DNA of 64,000 bases. It comes from Pseudomonadota bacterium. GTDB lineage: Bacteria; Pseudomonadota; Gammaproteobacteria; Burkholderiales; Burkholderiaceae_B. The DNA lies in contig JAEXOO010000018.1 of NCBI GenBank assembly GCA_023439305.1, positions 1-64,000 on the forward strand, read 5' to 3'. The notes below the pieces were generated by a model. It had not been told where the DNA came from. It ran no database searches and saw only the letters and a list, made by a program, of their open reading frames with translations. A program made the position numbers and the translations under genes. Of this stretch, positions 29,457 through 38,012 are shown piece by piece; position 1 is the stretch's first letter, and the number at the start of each line of letters is the position of its first letter.

Positions 29457-30535
29457 CTCAGTTGAACTATCCACATCGTCCAATGAACAGTCTGGCTCAA
29501 GCGCGGTACAAGGTCGGGCAACCGCGCGGCTGGCCGTTTCCTTTCTATACCGTTACAGCGGGTGACGGGCAACGAGTTTTATTTTCTGGGAACCAGTCTG
29601 TATGCGAACACGTCGCCCGTCGCCTTGCCGAAGCCTTTCAGGATGGCGGATTTGCCTTGCATAACCTGCGCCAAACTGAACTCGCACCGAGTGTCGCCCC
29701 TGTGAGCGCGGAGCCGGTGGCGTGGGCTAACTTCCCCAGCTACCTAATCGACCATTGCGAGGGCGACACGATTACCGAGGAAGGCATCCAGCGCGCCCTG
29801 GCAGCGATGCTGAAAGACCCGAAATATGCCGCCCCCGTTGCCGCCCAGGCGCAGCAGGTTGACAGATCGACCGAAATGCAAGGAAAGCCGGTTGACGATT
29901 TGCCAAATTTGCATGGTCAGCAGCAACCTGTAAGCGGTGCTGATGGGCTGAATGAATGGGCGGAATTTGATCAGTGGTTCCGACTTCACAGCGAGCTGCC
30001 GCCCGATGTGGACCTTATGCAGTACGACGAGACGTTTTTAGCGCACGCCGCCTGGAAGGCCCGCGCCGCACTCGCCCAGCAGGATGCTACCCGTCAACAG
30101 CAGAGCGCCTATGAGGTGGCTGCAGAGCAATCTCAGAGATGGCGGGATGCTGCCCTGGCAAACAGGGGGGCCGCCCTGACAGCCCGCGCCGCGCTGGCCC
30201 AGCATTTGAGCCAGCAGAACGCCGAAACGGTGGCCTGCGGCTGCGGCGACATGTTCAGCGCCAGCAGCTACGGCGCTGGGTTCATCGCTGCTGCTGGGCA
30301 TTGCGAGAACTGCGATGCGGCCCAAGGCACGGACGCGGACTTGCTTCGCTATCTGCTCAAAGACTGCATAGAAACCGACGAAAACGGCTGGTTGCAAATC
30401 AGGTTTGAAACTGCCCGGCACCGTTCAAACCATGACATTGGTGAATCCGCACAGTGGGTGCGCGAAGACATCATCGACGCAGCCCGTAAGGAGGCAGGCC
30501 AGCAACCGAATCAATCACGGCCATGCTCGCCGTGA
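29453..30535 (+). CDS. Hypothetical early protein with PVSAEPV module
   Basis: A 360-residue mosaic protein. An N-terminal segment (YTVTAGDGQRVLFSGNQSVC) resembles part of the protein encoded two genes upstream. PVSAEPVAWANF follows, then an acidic middle (EWAEFDQWFRLHSELPPDVD) and a Cys pair region (ACGCGDMFSASSYGAGFIAA, HCENCDAAQ) that may bind metal. Such Eaa-like mosaics vary strongly between phages. Function unknown. Confidence 0.5.
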   Translation: MTQLNYPHRPMNSLAQARYKVGQPRGWPFPFYTVTAGDGQRVLFSGNQSVCEHVARRLAEAFQDGGFALHNLRQTELAPSVAPVSAEPVAWANFPSYLIDHCEGDTITEEGIQRALAAMLKDPKYAAPVAAQAQQVDRSTEMQGKPVDDLPNLHGQQQPVSGADGLNEWAEFDQWFRLHSELPPDVDLMQYDETFLAHAAWKARAALAQQDATRQQQSAYEVAAEQSQRWRDAALANRGAALTARAALAQHLSQQNAETVACGCGDMFSASSYGAGFIAAAGHCENCDAAQGTDADLLRYLLKDCIETDENGWLQIRFETARHRSNHDIGESAQWVREDIIDAARKEAGQQPNQSRPCSP

Positions 30536-30591
30536 CCGCAAAAGAATGGAACCGACCCGGCCTTGAGCCGGGCTTTTCTTGAGAGGTAAAT

Positions 30592-30798
30592 ATGAATATA
30601 GCTACGTACCCAACCGAGCCTCGCCCACTTCTCTACCGGATCAATGTAGTCGAAGCTAAGCTGGGCATTTCCCGCTCGACTGTCTACCGAATGGTAAAGA
30701 CCGGTGAACTCGATCTCGTAAAGATCAGCAAACGTTCTAGCGGCATCACCGCTGAAAGCGTGCATGCCATGATCGAGCGGAACAAGGCTGTACGCTGA
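30592..30798 (+). CDS. Excisionase-like / AlpA-type DNA-binding protein
   Basis: A 68-residue winged-helix protein: YRINVVEAKLGISRSTVYRM, then VKTGELDLVKISKRSSGI. This is the MerR/AlpA-like fold of excisionases. It has GAGAGG before its ATG and is the last prophage gene before the junction, where xis is found in lambda. No integrase follows. It could instead be an AlpA-type transcription regulator. Confidence 0.65.
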   Translation: MNIATYPTEPRPLLYRINVVEAKLGISRSTVYRMVKTGELDLVKISKRSSGITAESVHAMIERNKAVR

Positions 30799-30850
30799 TA
30801 TGATAGTGGCATCTACGCAACACGGGTGCCATTGCCCCAGCACATGACAT

Positions 30851-30935
30851 ATGGGTAGCCAGATGGGTAGTCAAGCAAAAAAATGGTGCATTAAGCTCGT
30901 GCAACTACATGATTTATAAAGATTGATCTAATACC
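30851..30935. other. Probable right prophage end (attachment region)
   Basis: ATGGGTAG occurs twice, 12 bases apart (30851 and 30863), like arm-type integrase or excisionase sites. Beyond it is an AT-rich stretch up to the xthA start codon. The prophage-host junction should lie between about 30,870 and 30,935. The core cannot be fixed because the other end is outside the window. Confidence 0.45.
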
Positions 30936-31718
30936 ATGAAATTAGCCACCTGGAACGTCAATTCCCTGAACGTTCGTCTTCCGCAAGTTCTGGACTGGCT
31001 CCAGACCAATCCTGTGGATGTGCTTTGTCTACAGGAACTGAAGATTCCCGATGAGCGCTTTCCTTTGGAGGCGCTGCAGGAAATCGGCTATCAGGCCCAG
31101 TGGGCGGGTCAAAAGACCTATAACGGCGTGGCCCTGATTTCCCGCCAGCCCGGCACCGACGTACAGCGCAATCTGCCCAATTACGAAGATCCCCAGCAGC
31201 GCCTGCTGGCTGCCACCTACGATTCGCCCGACGGGCCGATGCGCGTCATCAGCGCTTACTGCCCCAACGGCCAGTCGCTGGAGAGCGACAAGTACGTGTA
31301 CAAGCTGCAATGGTTTTCGGCGCTGCACGAATGGCTGCAAAAAGAGTTGGCTGCGCATCCGCGCCTGGCGATTCTGGGCGACTATAATATCGCCCCGGCT
31401 GACGAAGATGTGCACGATCCGGCCAAATGGGCGGGCGATGTGCTGGTCTCGCCACCCGAGCGCGAGGCGTTTCAGAAATTGCTGGATCTGGGACTGCACG
31501 ATGCCTACCGCTTGTTCGAGCAGACCGGCAGCCCCTTTACCTGGTGGGACTACCGCCGTTTCGCCTTCCGCCGCGACGCAGGGCTGCGCATCGACCACGT
31601 GCTGCTGTCCGACGCCCTGCGGCCTCGTTGCTCGGCCTGCGTGATCGACCGCGATCCGCGCTCCAACGAACAGCCCTCGGACCACACTCCTGTCGTCGCC
31701 ACCTTGTCATTTACCTGA
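30936..31718 (+). CDS. xthA: Exodeoxyribonuclease III
   Basis: A 260-residue exonuclease III / AP endonuclease of base-excision repair. It opens MKLATWNVNSLNVRLPQVLD, has the catalytic Glu in LCLQELKIPDE, the Asp/Asn in LAILGDYNIAPADEDVHDP, and the final Asp-His in QPSDHTPVVA. It cuts at abasic sites and degrades 3' ends of duplex DNA. It is the first host gene after the prophage; its promoter lies in or next to the attachment region, so integration may affect it. Confidence 0.9.
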   Translation: MKLATWNVNSLNVRLPQVLDWLQTNPVDVLCLQELKIPDERFPLEALQEIGYQAQWAGQKTYNGVALISRQPGTDVQRNLPNYEDPQQRLLAATYDSPDGPMRVISAYCPNGQSLESDKYVYKLQWFSALHEWLQKELAAHPRLAILGDYNIAPADEDVHDPAKWAGDVLVSPPEREAFQKLLDLGLHDAYRLFEQTGSPFTWWDYRRFAFRRDAGLRIDHVLLSDALRPRCSACVIDRDPRSNEQPSDHTPVVATLSFT

Positions 31719-31732
31719 ATTGGCCATCCACC

Positions 31733-32059
31733 ATGCAAGTACAAAGTGAAATCATCCGCCTGACCGACTCGGGCTATGTGTTGGAAATATCCTTGGACGA
31801 ACACAAGGTCTGGGCTTACCTGGCCATCAGTGATCCGGATCTGGATGCCGTGGCCGACATTGTTCCGGAAGAACAGTTCGATAACGGCGCCGATGTTCAT
31901 GTGATGGCTATTGCTCACGCTGACGATGCCGCCGAGCAGGTTCAGGACGTGCTTTTCAACATGAACCCCAACGACACCGTGGTGTTCTTGTGCGCCGATG
32001 CCACCAGCCTACAGGCCGTACTGGGCGAATTCGGCCAGACCGGCGAACAAGCCGACTGA
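31733..32059 (+). CDS. Small acidic hypothetical protein
   Basis: A 108-residue acidic protein (MQVQSEIIRLTDSGYVLEIS; DEHKVWAYLAISDPDLDAVA) with no signal or membrane segment. It starts 14 bases after xthA and is probably co-transcribed. No family recognised. The Asp/Glu-rich composition suggests a soluble cytoplasmic protein. Confidence 0.6.
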   Translation: MQVQSEIIRLTDSGYVLEISLDEHKVWAYLAISDPDLDAVADIVPEEQFDNGADVHVMAIAHADDAAEQVQDVLFNMNPNDTVVFLCADATSLQAVLGEFGQTGEQAD

Positions 32060-32091
32060 TTTTTTCAACGTTATTTATATAGACGCTCATT

Positions 32092-32736
32092 ATGTCCACG
32101 AGCTATCCCGGCACCATCTTCATGGTCGTCGCCCCCAGCGGCGCCGGCAAATCCAGCCTGGTCAACGCCCTGCTGGCCCAAGACCCGGCCATCATGCTGT
32201 CCATTTCGGCTACTACGCGCGCACCGCGTCCCGGCGAAGCCGACGGCGAACATTATTTCTTTGTCGACAAACCCCGCTTTGAACAGATGTGCCAGGAAAA
32301 GGCCATGCTGGAATGGGCATTGGTGCACGATAACTACTACGGTACGCCGCGAGCCCCCATCGAGCAGGCGCTGCAATCGGGCCGCGACGTATTGCTGGAA
32401 ATCGACTGGCAAGGCGCCCAGCAGGCACGGGAGTACTTCCCCCAGGCCGTGGGCATTTTCATCCTGCCGCCATCGCTGCCGACCCTGGAGGCGCGACTGC
32501 GCAATCGCGGCCAGGACAGCGAAGAGGTCATTGCCCGCCGCCTGCAGGCTGCCAGCAGCGAAATCGCCCATGTTAACGAGTGCCAATATGCTATTATCAA
32601 TCAAGATTTCGATGAAGCATTAGCGCAACTATCGAGCATCGTACAGGCCAGCCGTCTGCGCACGGTTACCCAGTCGGTACGGCATCGCGAACTCTTTCAA
32701 CAATTAGGCGCCGATGCCCTGTCGCATCAAGCCTGA
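32092..32736 (+). CDS. gmk: Guanylate kinase
   Basis: A 214-residue guanylate kinase that converts GMP and ATP to GDP and ADP. The P-loop is APSGAGKSSLVNALL. The GMP-binding region is SISATTRAPRPGEADGEHYF, and the lid region has LEIDWQGAQQAREYFP. It heads the gmk-rpoZ-spoT cluster, a conserved order that links GTP supply with (p)ppGpp metabolism. Confidence 0.95.
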   Translation: MSTSYPGTIFMVVAPSGAGKSSLVNALLAQDPAIMLSISATTRAPRPGEADGEHYFFVDKPRFEQMCQEKAMLEWALVHDNYYGTPRAPIEQALQSGRDVLLEIDWQGAQQAREYFPQAVGIFILPPSLPTLEARLRNRGQDSEEVIARRLQAASSEIAHVNECQYAIINQDFDEALAQLSSIVQASRLRTVTQSVRHRELFQQLGADALSHQA

Positions 32737-32775
32737 TTTTTCCCCTTTCACTTTATCTCGACCACAGGTCTAACT

Positions 32776-32979
32776 ATGGCACGCATCACTGTCGAGGACT
32801 GCCTGGAGCAAGTCCCCAACCGTTTCAAACTGACCCTGGCTGCCGCCTACCGCGCACGCGAACTGGCTCAGGGTCATGAGCCTCGCCTGGAAAGCAAGAA
32901 CAAACCCACCGTGACGGCCCTGCGCGAAATCGCCGCCGGCGCGACCGGTCTGGAAATGCTGCGCAAGGTTCCTACCTGA
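32776..32979 (+). CDS. rpoZ: RNA polymerase omega subunit
   Basis: A 67-residue omega subunit: MARITVEDCLEQVPNRFKLT, then AAYRARELAQG and KPTVTALREIAAGA, the full conserved set of helices. Omega supports assembly of RNA polymerase and takes part in binding (p)ppGpp. It lies between gmk and spoT in the usual order. Confidence 0.95.
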   Translation: MARITVEDCLEQVPNRFKLTLAAAYRARELAQGHEPRLESKNKPTVTALREIAAGATGLEMLRKVPT

Positions 32980-32998
32980 TTCACCTGCGGAGTACTGT

Positions 32999-35275
32999 AT
33001 GGCATTTCCGGGCTTACGCGGCGCATCGTCTGGTCTTCTGGCCGTCCTGAAAAAAGGCTCGCGGCTAGGACGCCGCAAGCCCAAGGCAGATACCGGCGGC
33101 GCTCCGCTGCCCATCCAGGAAGGCAATAATGCAGCCATTGCCTCCCTGGCGCCGCTGACCAAGATCATCTCCCAGTACCTGGATCCCAAGGACGTCGAGC
33201 GCGTGCGCGAAGCCTATCGCTTCGCAGACCAGGCCCACTTGGGACAATTCCGCGCCAGCGGCGAACCCTACATTTCCCATCCTATCGCCGTCACGGAGAT
33301 CTGTGCCGGCTGGAAGCTGGACACCGATGCCCTGATGTCGGCCCTGCTGCACGACGTCATCGAAGACCAAGACGTCTCCAAGCAGGAGCTGGCCGAAAAG
33401 TTCGGCACCGATGTCGCCGAGATCGTGGACGGCCTGTCCAAGCTCGAGCGCCTGGAATTCGCCACCAAGACACAGCAGCAAGCCGACAGCTTTCGCAAGA
33501 TGCTGCTGGCCATGTCGCGCGATGTGCGCGTCATCCTCATCAAGCTCGCCGACCGGCTGCACAATATGCGCACGCTGGACGCGGTCAAGCCCGAAAAACG
33601 CCGCCGCGTGGCTCAGGAAACCCTGGACATCTACGCACCCATCGCGCATCGGCTTGGCCTGAACACACTGTTCCGCGAACTGCAGGACCGCTGCTTCAAG
33701 GCCATGTATCCCAACCGCTACAAGGTCTTGCATAAGGCCTTGATGGCGGCTCGCGGCAATCGCCGCGAAGTCCTCAGCAAAATCACCGACGCCGTCCGGA
33801 TCGCCCTGCCCGCCGCCGGCATCGAGGCCGAGATCTCCGGCCGGGAAAAATCGCTCTACAGCATCTTCTGCAAAATGGTCGAGCAGAAAAAATCCTTCTC
33901 GGATGTGCTGGATATCTATGGCTTTCGCGTCATCGTGCACACGCTGCCCGAATGCTATCTGGCATTGGGAACTGTGCATCAGCTGTATCGCCCCGTGCCT
34001 GGCAAGTTCAAGGACTACATCGCCATTCCCAAGGTCAATGGCTATCAATCCCTGCACACCACCCTGATAGGCCCCTACGGCACCCCTGTGGAATTCCAGT
34101 TCCGTACCCGCGAAATGGATCACGTGGCCGAAGAAGGCGTCGCTTCGCATTGGCTCTACAAGGAAGACGACGTCACCCTGAACGACCTGCAGAAACGCAC
34201 GCACCGCTGGCTGCAATCGCTGCTGGACATCCAAAGCCAGACCGGCGATTCGGCCGAGTTCCTGGAGCACGTCAAGGTCGACCTGTTCCCCGACGCGGTC
34301 TATGTCTACACGCCCAAGGGCAAGATCATCTCCTTGCCGCGTGGCGCCACTCCCGTAGACTTCGCCTACAGCATCCATACGGATATCGGCAATCATGCCG
34401 TCGCCTCCAAGATCAATGGCGAGTTCGCGCCGCTGCGTACCGAACTCAAAAGCGGCGACTCGGTGGAAATCATCACCTCGCCCGCTGCCCGCCCCAGCGC
34501 GCAATGGCTTAACTATGTTCGCTCGGGCCGCGCCCGCTCGGAAATCCGTCATTACCTGCGCACCGTCAAATACGAAGAATCCGTGGCCTTTGGCCGTCGC
34601 CTGCTGGACCAGGCCTTCGACCAGTTGGGCCTGCCTCATGCGGGCGACGACGACCCGAACTGGGACAAGCTGGCCAAAGGCTCGGGCGCCGCGTCACGCG
34701 AAGAAATCCTGGCCGACATCGGTCTGGGCAAACGCCTGGCCGCCGTGGTGGCGCGCCGCTTCGCTCCCGAAAACGCCCTGCTGGAAACCACCGCAGCCGC
34801 CTTTGACGAAATCACCGCCAACACCTCGGCGCCTATTCTTATCCATGGCAACGAAGGCCAGGCCGTCCAGCTGGCACCTTGTTGCGGCCCCTTGCCGGGC
34901 GATGCGATCATCGGCGGCATACGCCTGGGCCACGGCCTGGTGGTGCACATGGCCGAATGCGCTGTGGCGCAGCGCGCCCAAGCGAAAGAACCTGAACGCT
35001 GGGTCCCCGTCATGTGGGACAGCAATACGGCCCGCCACCTCTCCACCCGTCTGGATGTCACCGCCATCAACGAGCGCGGTGTACTGGGTCGACTGGCCGC
35101 AGAAATCACGGATGCAGACTCCAATATCATCCACATTTCCATGCCGGACGAATCCGCCGCCACCTCCGTGCTGCACCTGACCGTCCAGGTCGACAGCCGC
35201 ACTCACCTGGCCCGGGTCATCCGCGCCATCCGCCATGTGCCGCAAGTGCAGAAGATCGTGCGCATTAAGGGCTGA
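32999..35275 (+). CDS. spoT: Bifunctional (p)ppGpp synthetase/hydrolase
   Basis: A 758-residue RelA/SpoT-family enzyme. The HD hydrolase domain (about 70-200) has SHPIAVTEI and ALLHDVIEDQ with the metal-binding His-Asp. The synthetase domain (about 260-390) has GREKSLYSIFCKM and PKVNGYQSLHTTL. A TGS domain (VDLFPDAVYVYTPKGKIISL) and a C-terminal ACT domain follow. The intact HD motif shows that hydrolase is expected, hence spoT. The N-terminus is somewhat extended. The terminator is at about 35,354-35,389. Confidence 0.9.
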   Translation: MAFPGLRGASSGLLAVLKKGSRLGRRKPKADTGGAPLPIQEGNNAAIASLAPLTKIISQYLDPKDVERVREAYRFADQAHLGQFRASGEPYISHPIAVTEICAGWKLDTDALMSALLHDVIEDQDVSKQELAEKFGTDVAEIVDGLSKLERLEFATKTQQQADSFRKMLLAMSRDVRVILIKLADRLHNMRTLDAVKPEKRRRVAQETLDIYAPIAHRLGLNTLFRELQDRCFKAMYPNRYKVLHKALMAARGNRREVLSKITDAVRIALPAAGIEAEISGREKSLYSIFCKMVEQKKSFSDVLDIYGFRVIVHTLPECYLALGTVHQLYRPVPGKFKDYIAIPKVNGYQSLHTTLIGPYGTPVEFQFRTREMDHVAEEGVASHWLYKEDDVTLNDLQKRTHRWLQSLLDIQSQTGDSAEFLEHVKVDLFPDAVYVYTPKGKIISLPRGATPVDFAYSIHTDIGNHAVASKINGEFAPLRTELKSGDSVEIITSPAARPSAQWLNYVRSGRARSEIRHYLRTVKYEESVAFGRRLLDQAFDQLGLPHAGDDDPNWDKLAKGSGAASREEILADIGLGKRLAAVVARRFAPENALLETTAAAFDEITANTSAPILIHGNEGQAVQLAPCCGPLPGDAIIGGIRLGHGLVVHMAECAVAQRAQAKEPERWVPVMWDSNTARHLSTRLDVTAINERGVLGRLAAEITDADSNIIHISMPDESAATSVLHLTVQVDSRTHLARVIRAIRHVPQVQKIVRIKG

Positions 35276-35292
35276 TACTCGACGCTGTCCGT

Positions 35293-35977
35293 AAAAAAAT
35301 GCCTGCTGTATCAGCAGGCATCAGACTGCTGACAAACGCTCGCGTAAAAATGTAATGCCAGTCCGTTAAGCGTGGGCTGGCATTTTTTTGCATTACGTTC
35401 GGATGCCGATGTTCATTGCAGAACCGGTTTCGATAGACGCCGGTCAAGGCGCGGCCTGATTGCACTGATCGCAACCGTCATAGTGTCAGCCTCTTGAGGA
35501 TTCACTGATAGCAAGACTGGGGGCGACCCATAGACCTCCTGCGTTGTAGGGTTCGTTAATGAGCCCTGGCCCTGAAACCACCACGCTGCTCGGGTGAGTC
35601 CGGCGACCCTGATTCGGCGGGCGAGTCAGGGCGTTCGCCGCCGGCGGTTGGCCGGGACAGGAGGCAAGCCCCGTTCTGTCTGAGACGCGCGCTTGTGGTT
35701 CGGCACGAACCACGCGGCGAGTTAACGGGGCGCCTGTCCCGGCCAGCCGACAAGGGCACCGGCGCGCAGCGCGGGCGAAGGCCCCAGCCCGCCGAATCAG
35801 GGCCGCCGGACTCACCTTCCTCGGTGTCGTTTCTGCGCCGGCTCAACGAACGAATGCGACATAGGGGGATGTGCTCGCTCCACGGTCTGAACATGTGTTT
35901 GGGCTGAACCAACAGGCATGGGCGTAACAGCGGGGTTTGTCAGCAGTCTGATGCCTGCTGTATCAGCAGGCATTTTT
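35293..35977. repeat. Noncoding island with nested inverted repeats
   Basis: The 746-bp gap between spoT and azlD holds no gene with coding character. It is bounded by a 44-bp inverted repeat (35293-35337 and 35936-35977). Each copy contains a TGCCTGCTG/CAGCAGGCA hairpin; the copies differ only in the three central bases. Inside, a 30-bp repeat (35593-35622) matches inversely 35787-35816 with one mismatch, and a 13-bp one (35649-35661) matches 35733-35745. The whole could form one very large hairpin. It may be a MITE-like element, a structured RNA or an inversion product. Confidence 0.6.
35354..35389 (+). terminator. spoT intrinsic terminator
   Basis: AATGCCAG (35354-35361) pairs with CTGGCATT (35377-35384), followed by T residues to 35389. 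It is about 80 bases after the spoT stop codon and inside the inverted-repeat island. A second plus-strand terminator hairpin occurs at the right outer repeat (35952-35977, followed by six T). Confidence 0.7.
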
Positions 35978-36021
35978 TATGGCTTCCACTCGGTCAGTTC
36001 ATCGACGGGCCACAGCGCTGC

Positions 36022-36363
36022 CTACACCCCCGCCAGCCACACCGCTACGCCATAGGCCAACACCCCGGCCAGCGTCGAGCCGGCAATGCCCCCAGGCCAT
36101 CGACGGCCCAGCAGCACACCGGCCAGTCCCGCCAGGACAGGAATGCCATCCACCCAGGGCTGCTCCGCGCTGACCAGGGAGATCAGCGACACGGCCAACA
36201 AAGCCGCAATGCCCGCCGGACCGATGGCGCTGAACAGGCGCGACCAGACCGATTGGTTGTCGGGTCCCGAGCCCGAGCGGCTGCGCAGACGCAAAGGCAG
36301 ATAACGGATAAGAAAGGTGCCCAGCCCTGCCAGCGCGATCATGACGATAAAACCCCAATCCAT
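36022..36363 (-). CDS. azlD: Branched-chain amino acid exporter subunit AzlD
   Basis: A 113-residue AzlD-type membrane protein with about four helices (MDWGFIVMIALAGLGTFLIR; PAGIAALLAVSLISLVSA). It forms an exporter with AzlC for branched-chain amino acids. I chose the ATG at 36363, preceded by GAGGAGG; an upstream GTG at 36381 lies inside azlC with the ribosome site after it. It follows azlC closely in the same operon. Confidence 0.85.
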   Translation of the reverse strand: MDWGFIVMIALAGLGTFLIRYLPLRLRSRSGSGPDNQSVWSRLFSAIGPAGIAALLAVSLISLVSAEQPWVDGIPVLAGLAGVLLGRRWPGGIAGSTLAGVLAYGVAVWLAGV

Positions 36364-36373
36364 GATGCCCTCC

Positions 36374-37057
36374 TCAAGCACGGCGCAAAGCCATCAGGCC
36401 GCCAGCGAGCATGCCCGCAATAATGGCCACGTAAGACGGCAGCACCAGCATGGCGGCCAGCGCCGCCAGACCCGCGCCCGCCATCACCAGCGCTGGCGCT
36501 GAACGGCGGATCTCCAGAAGCAGAGCAAAAAATAGGGCAGGCAGTACAAAACCCAGTGTCTTTTCCAGCACGGGCGACTGCCCCAGCAGGTCACCCGCGA
36601 AGAACGCCCCCAAGGCCGTGCCGCCCACCCAGGAAAGGTACGCGCCCAATTGCAGGCCGCAATACCAGGACGCCTGCTCGCGCGCTGGCTGACGGGACAA
36701 ACTGCCCGCCGATGCCGCAAATACTTCGTCCGTCAGTCCAGGGGCCAGCCATACACAGCGCACGCTTGGAGACCCGCTGAAAAACCCCAGCAAGGCCGGA
36801 CCGTAGAACAGGTGGCGCCGATTCATGACCACCACGATGCCCAGTATGCAGGGATAGGCGGCACCTGCCGCCAACAGGCTGATAAGAATGAACTGACTGG
36901 CGCCCGCATACACGACCAACGACACCAATACAGCCAGCCAGGGGGACAGCCCGGCATGCACGGCCGCCAGACCAAAAGAAATGGCAACCGGAATATAGCC
37001 CAGTGCGATCGAAGCGCTGTCCCTCAGGCCACGCCAATAGGCCGATTGAATGATCAT
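36374..37057 (-). CDS. azlC: Branched-chain amino acid exporter subunit AzlC
   Basis: A 227-residue AzlC permease with about six helices: ALGYIPVAISFGLAAVHAGL at the start, VVYAGASQFILISLLAAG and NRRHLFYGPALLGFF as family motifs. It is the larger subunit of the AzlCD exporter. It lies directly upstream of azlD and eight bases downstream of the peptidase gene, so all three may share a transcript. Confidence 0.85.
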   Translation of the reverse strand: MIIQSAYWRGLRDSASIALGYIPVAISFGLAAVHAGLSPWLAVLVSLVVYAGASQFILISLLAAGAAYPCILGIVVVMNRRHLFYGPALLGFFSGSPSVRCVWLAPGLTDEVFAASAGSLSRQPAREQASWYCGLQLGAYLSWVGGTALGAFFAGDLLGQSPVLEKTLGFVLPALFFALLLEIRRSAPALVMAGAGLAALAAMLVLPSYVAIIAGMLAGGLMALRRA

Positions 37058-37065
37058 GTCAGGGC

Positions 37066-37935
37066 TTAAGGCTGAAAAGCGCCGATGAAGATCGCCGGAT
37101 CGACACGCGCATTGTTCAGGCTGACATTCCAGTGCAGATGCGGCCCGGTCGCGCGGCCGGTCGCGCCGGATCGGCCTACGACATCGCCTTTGCGCACCGT
37201 ATCCCCCTTGCGCACATCGAAGGCCGACAGATGGCAGTACATGGTAATCAGTCCTTGCCCGTGGTCCACGAACACAGTCTTTCCATTGAAGAAATAATCT
37301 CCGACGATGGTGACAACGCCATCCGCCGGCACCTTGACCTGGGTACCCGTCGCCGCAGCAAAATCCAGGCCGGAATGCGGGTTTCGTTCTTCACCATTGA
37401 AAAAGCGCCGCAGCCCGAAGGGACTGGTCAAGCGTCCTGGAACGGGCTTGTCAAATACCACATTGCTGGGCCCCTCGGGACGGAAACTGGCATAGGCATC
37501 CATCTGTTCCTTGAGTTCCCGCTCGAAACGGGCCTGCTGCTGCGGATCTGGATTGACGTGCGATTTATTCTTGAGTGTGATGCGCTGCTCCCGGTAGCGC
37601 TTGCTGCCCACAGAAAAAGCCGTCACTGCCGCGCCCTGCACGTGCAAGCTGTGCCGCCCCGAGGGCGTCTTCAAGTCTATACCGACAATCGCCTTCCAGC
37701 GCTGGTCCGCGTCGCGGATCACCAGCACCCGATGGCCATTAAAACTGACTTGCGGAGCTTGAGAAGCCTGCCCCAGATCCACAACGGCGACGCCGCCGGG
37801 CACCGGTCTGTTCAGGGTGCGTTCAATGAAAGTGCCTTGGGCATTTCCCTGAGCCCATACGGATGCAGGAACGGCACACAAGGACAAAGCGCCCAGCAAA
37901 CGGCGGCGATTAGCAGAAAAGTCGGTAGCAGCCAT
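37066..37935 (-). CDS. M23 family metallopeptidase
   Basis: A 289-residue secreted peptidase. The N-terminus is a signal peptide with a twin-arginine-like NRRRLLGALSLCAVPASVWA. The C-terminal M23 domain has both zinc motifs intact: NPHSGLDFAA (HxxxD) and GPHLHWNVSL (HxH). It should cut peptidoglycan cross-links in the periplasm. It heads the azlC-azlD gene string but has no known functional link to it. It ends nine bases before azlC. Confidence 0.85.
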   Translation of the reverse strand: MAATDFSANRRRLLGALSLCAVPASVWAQGNAQGTFIERTLNRPVPGGVAVVDLGQASQAPQVSFNGHRVLVIRDADQRWKAIVGIDLKTPSGRHSLHVQGAAVTAFSVGSKRYREQRITLKNKSHVNPDPQQQARFERELKEQMDAYASFRPEGPSNVVFDKPVPGRLTSPFGLRRFFNGEERNPHSGLDFAAATGTQVKVPADGVVTIVGDYFFNGKTVFVDHGQGLITMYCHLSAFDVRKGDTVRKGDVVGRSGATGRATGPHLHWNVSLNNARVDPAIFIGAFQP

Positions 37936-37956
37936 GACAATATCCGGTCAATAAAC

Positions 37957-37994
37957 AAAAACACCCCAAGCCAGCAATCGGCCTGGGGCGTTTG
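37957..37994 (-). terminator. ppiD terminator
   Basis: An imperfect stem CCCCAAGCC / GGCCTGGGG with a 7-base loop is followed on the minus strand by a GTTTTTGTTT tract. It lies between ppiD and the downstream M23 peptidase gene. Confidence 0.65.
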
Positions 37995-38012
37995 AGAACC
38001 AACAGCGCGAGC

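Noticed and set aside
33065..34639. A 524-codon open frame on the minus strand inside spoT
   Set aside because: Shadow of spoT; all conserved RelA/SpoT motifs are in the plus frame.
35486..35912. Open frames of 109-118 codons in the spoT-azlD gap
   Set aside because: They run across nested inverted repeats, have Arg/Pro/Ser-rich composition and no ribosome sites.
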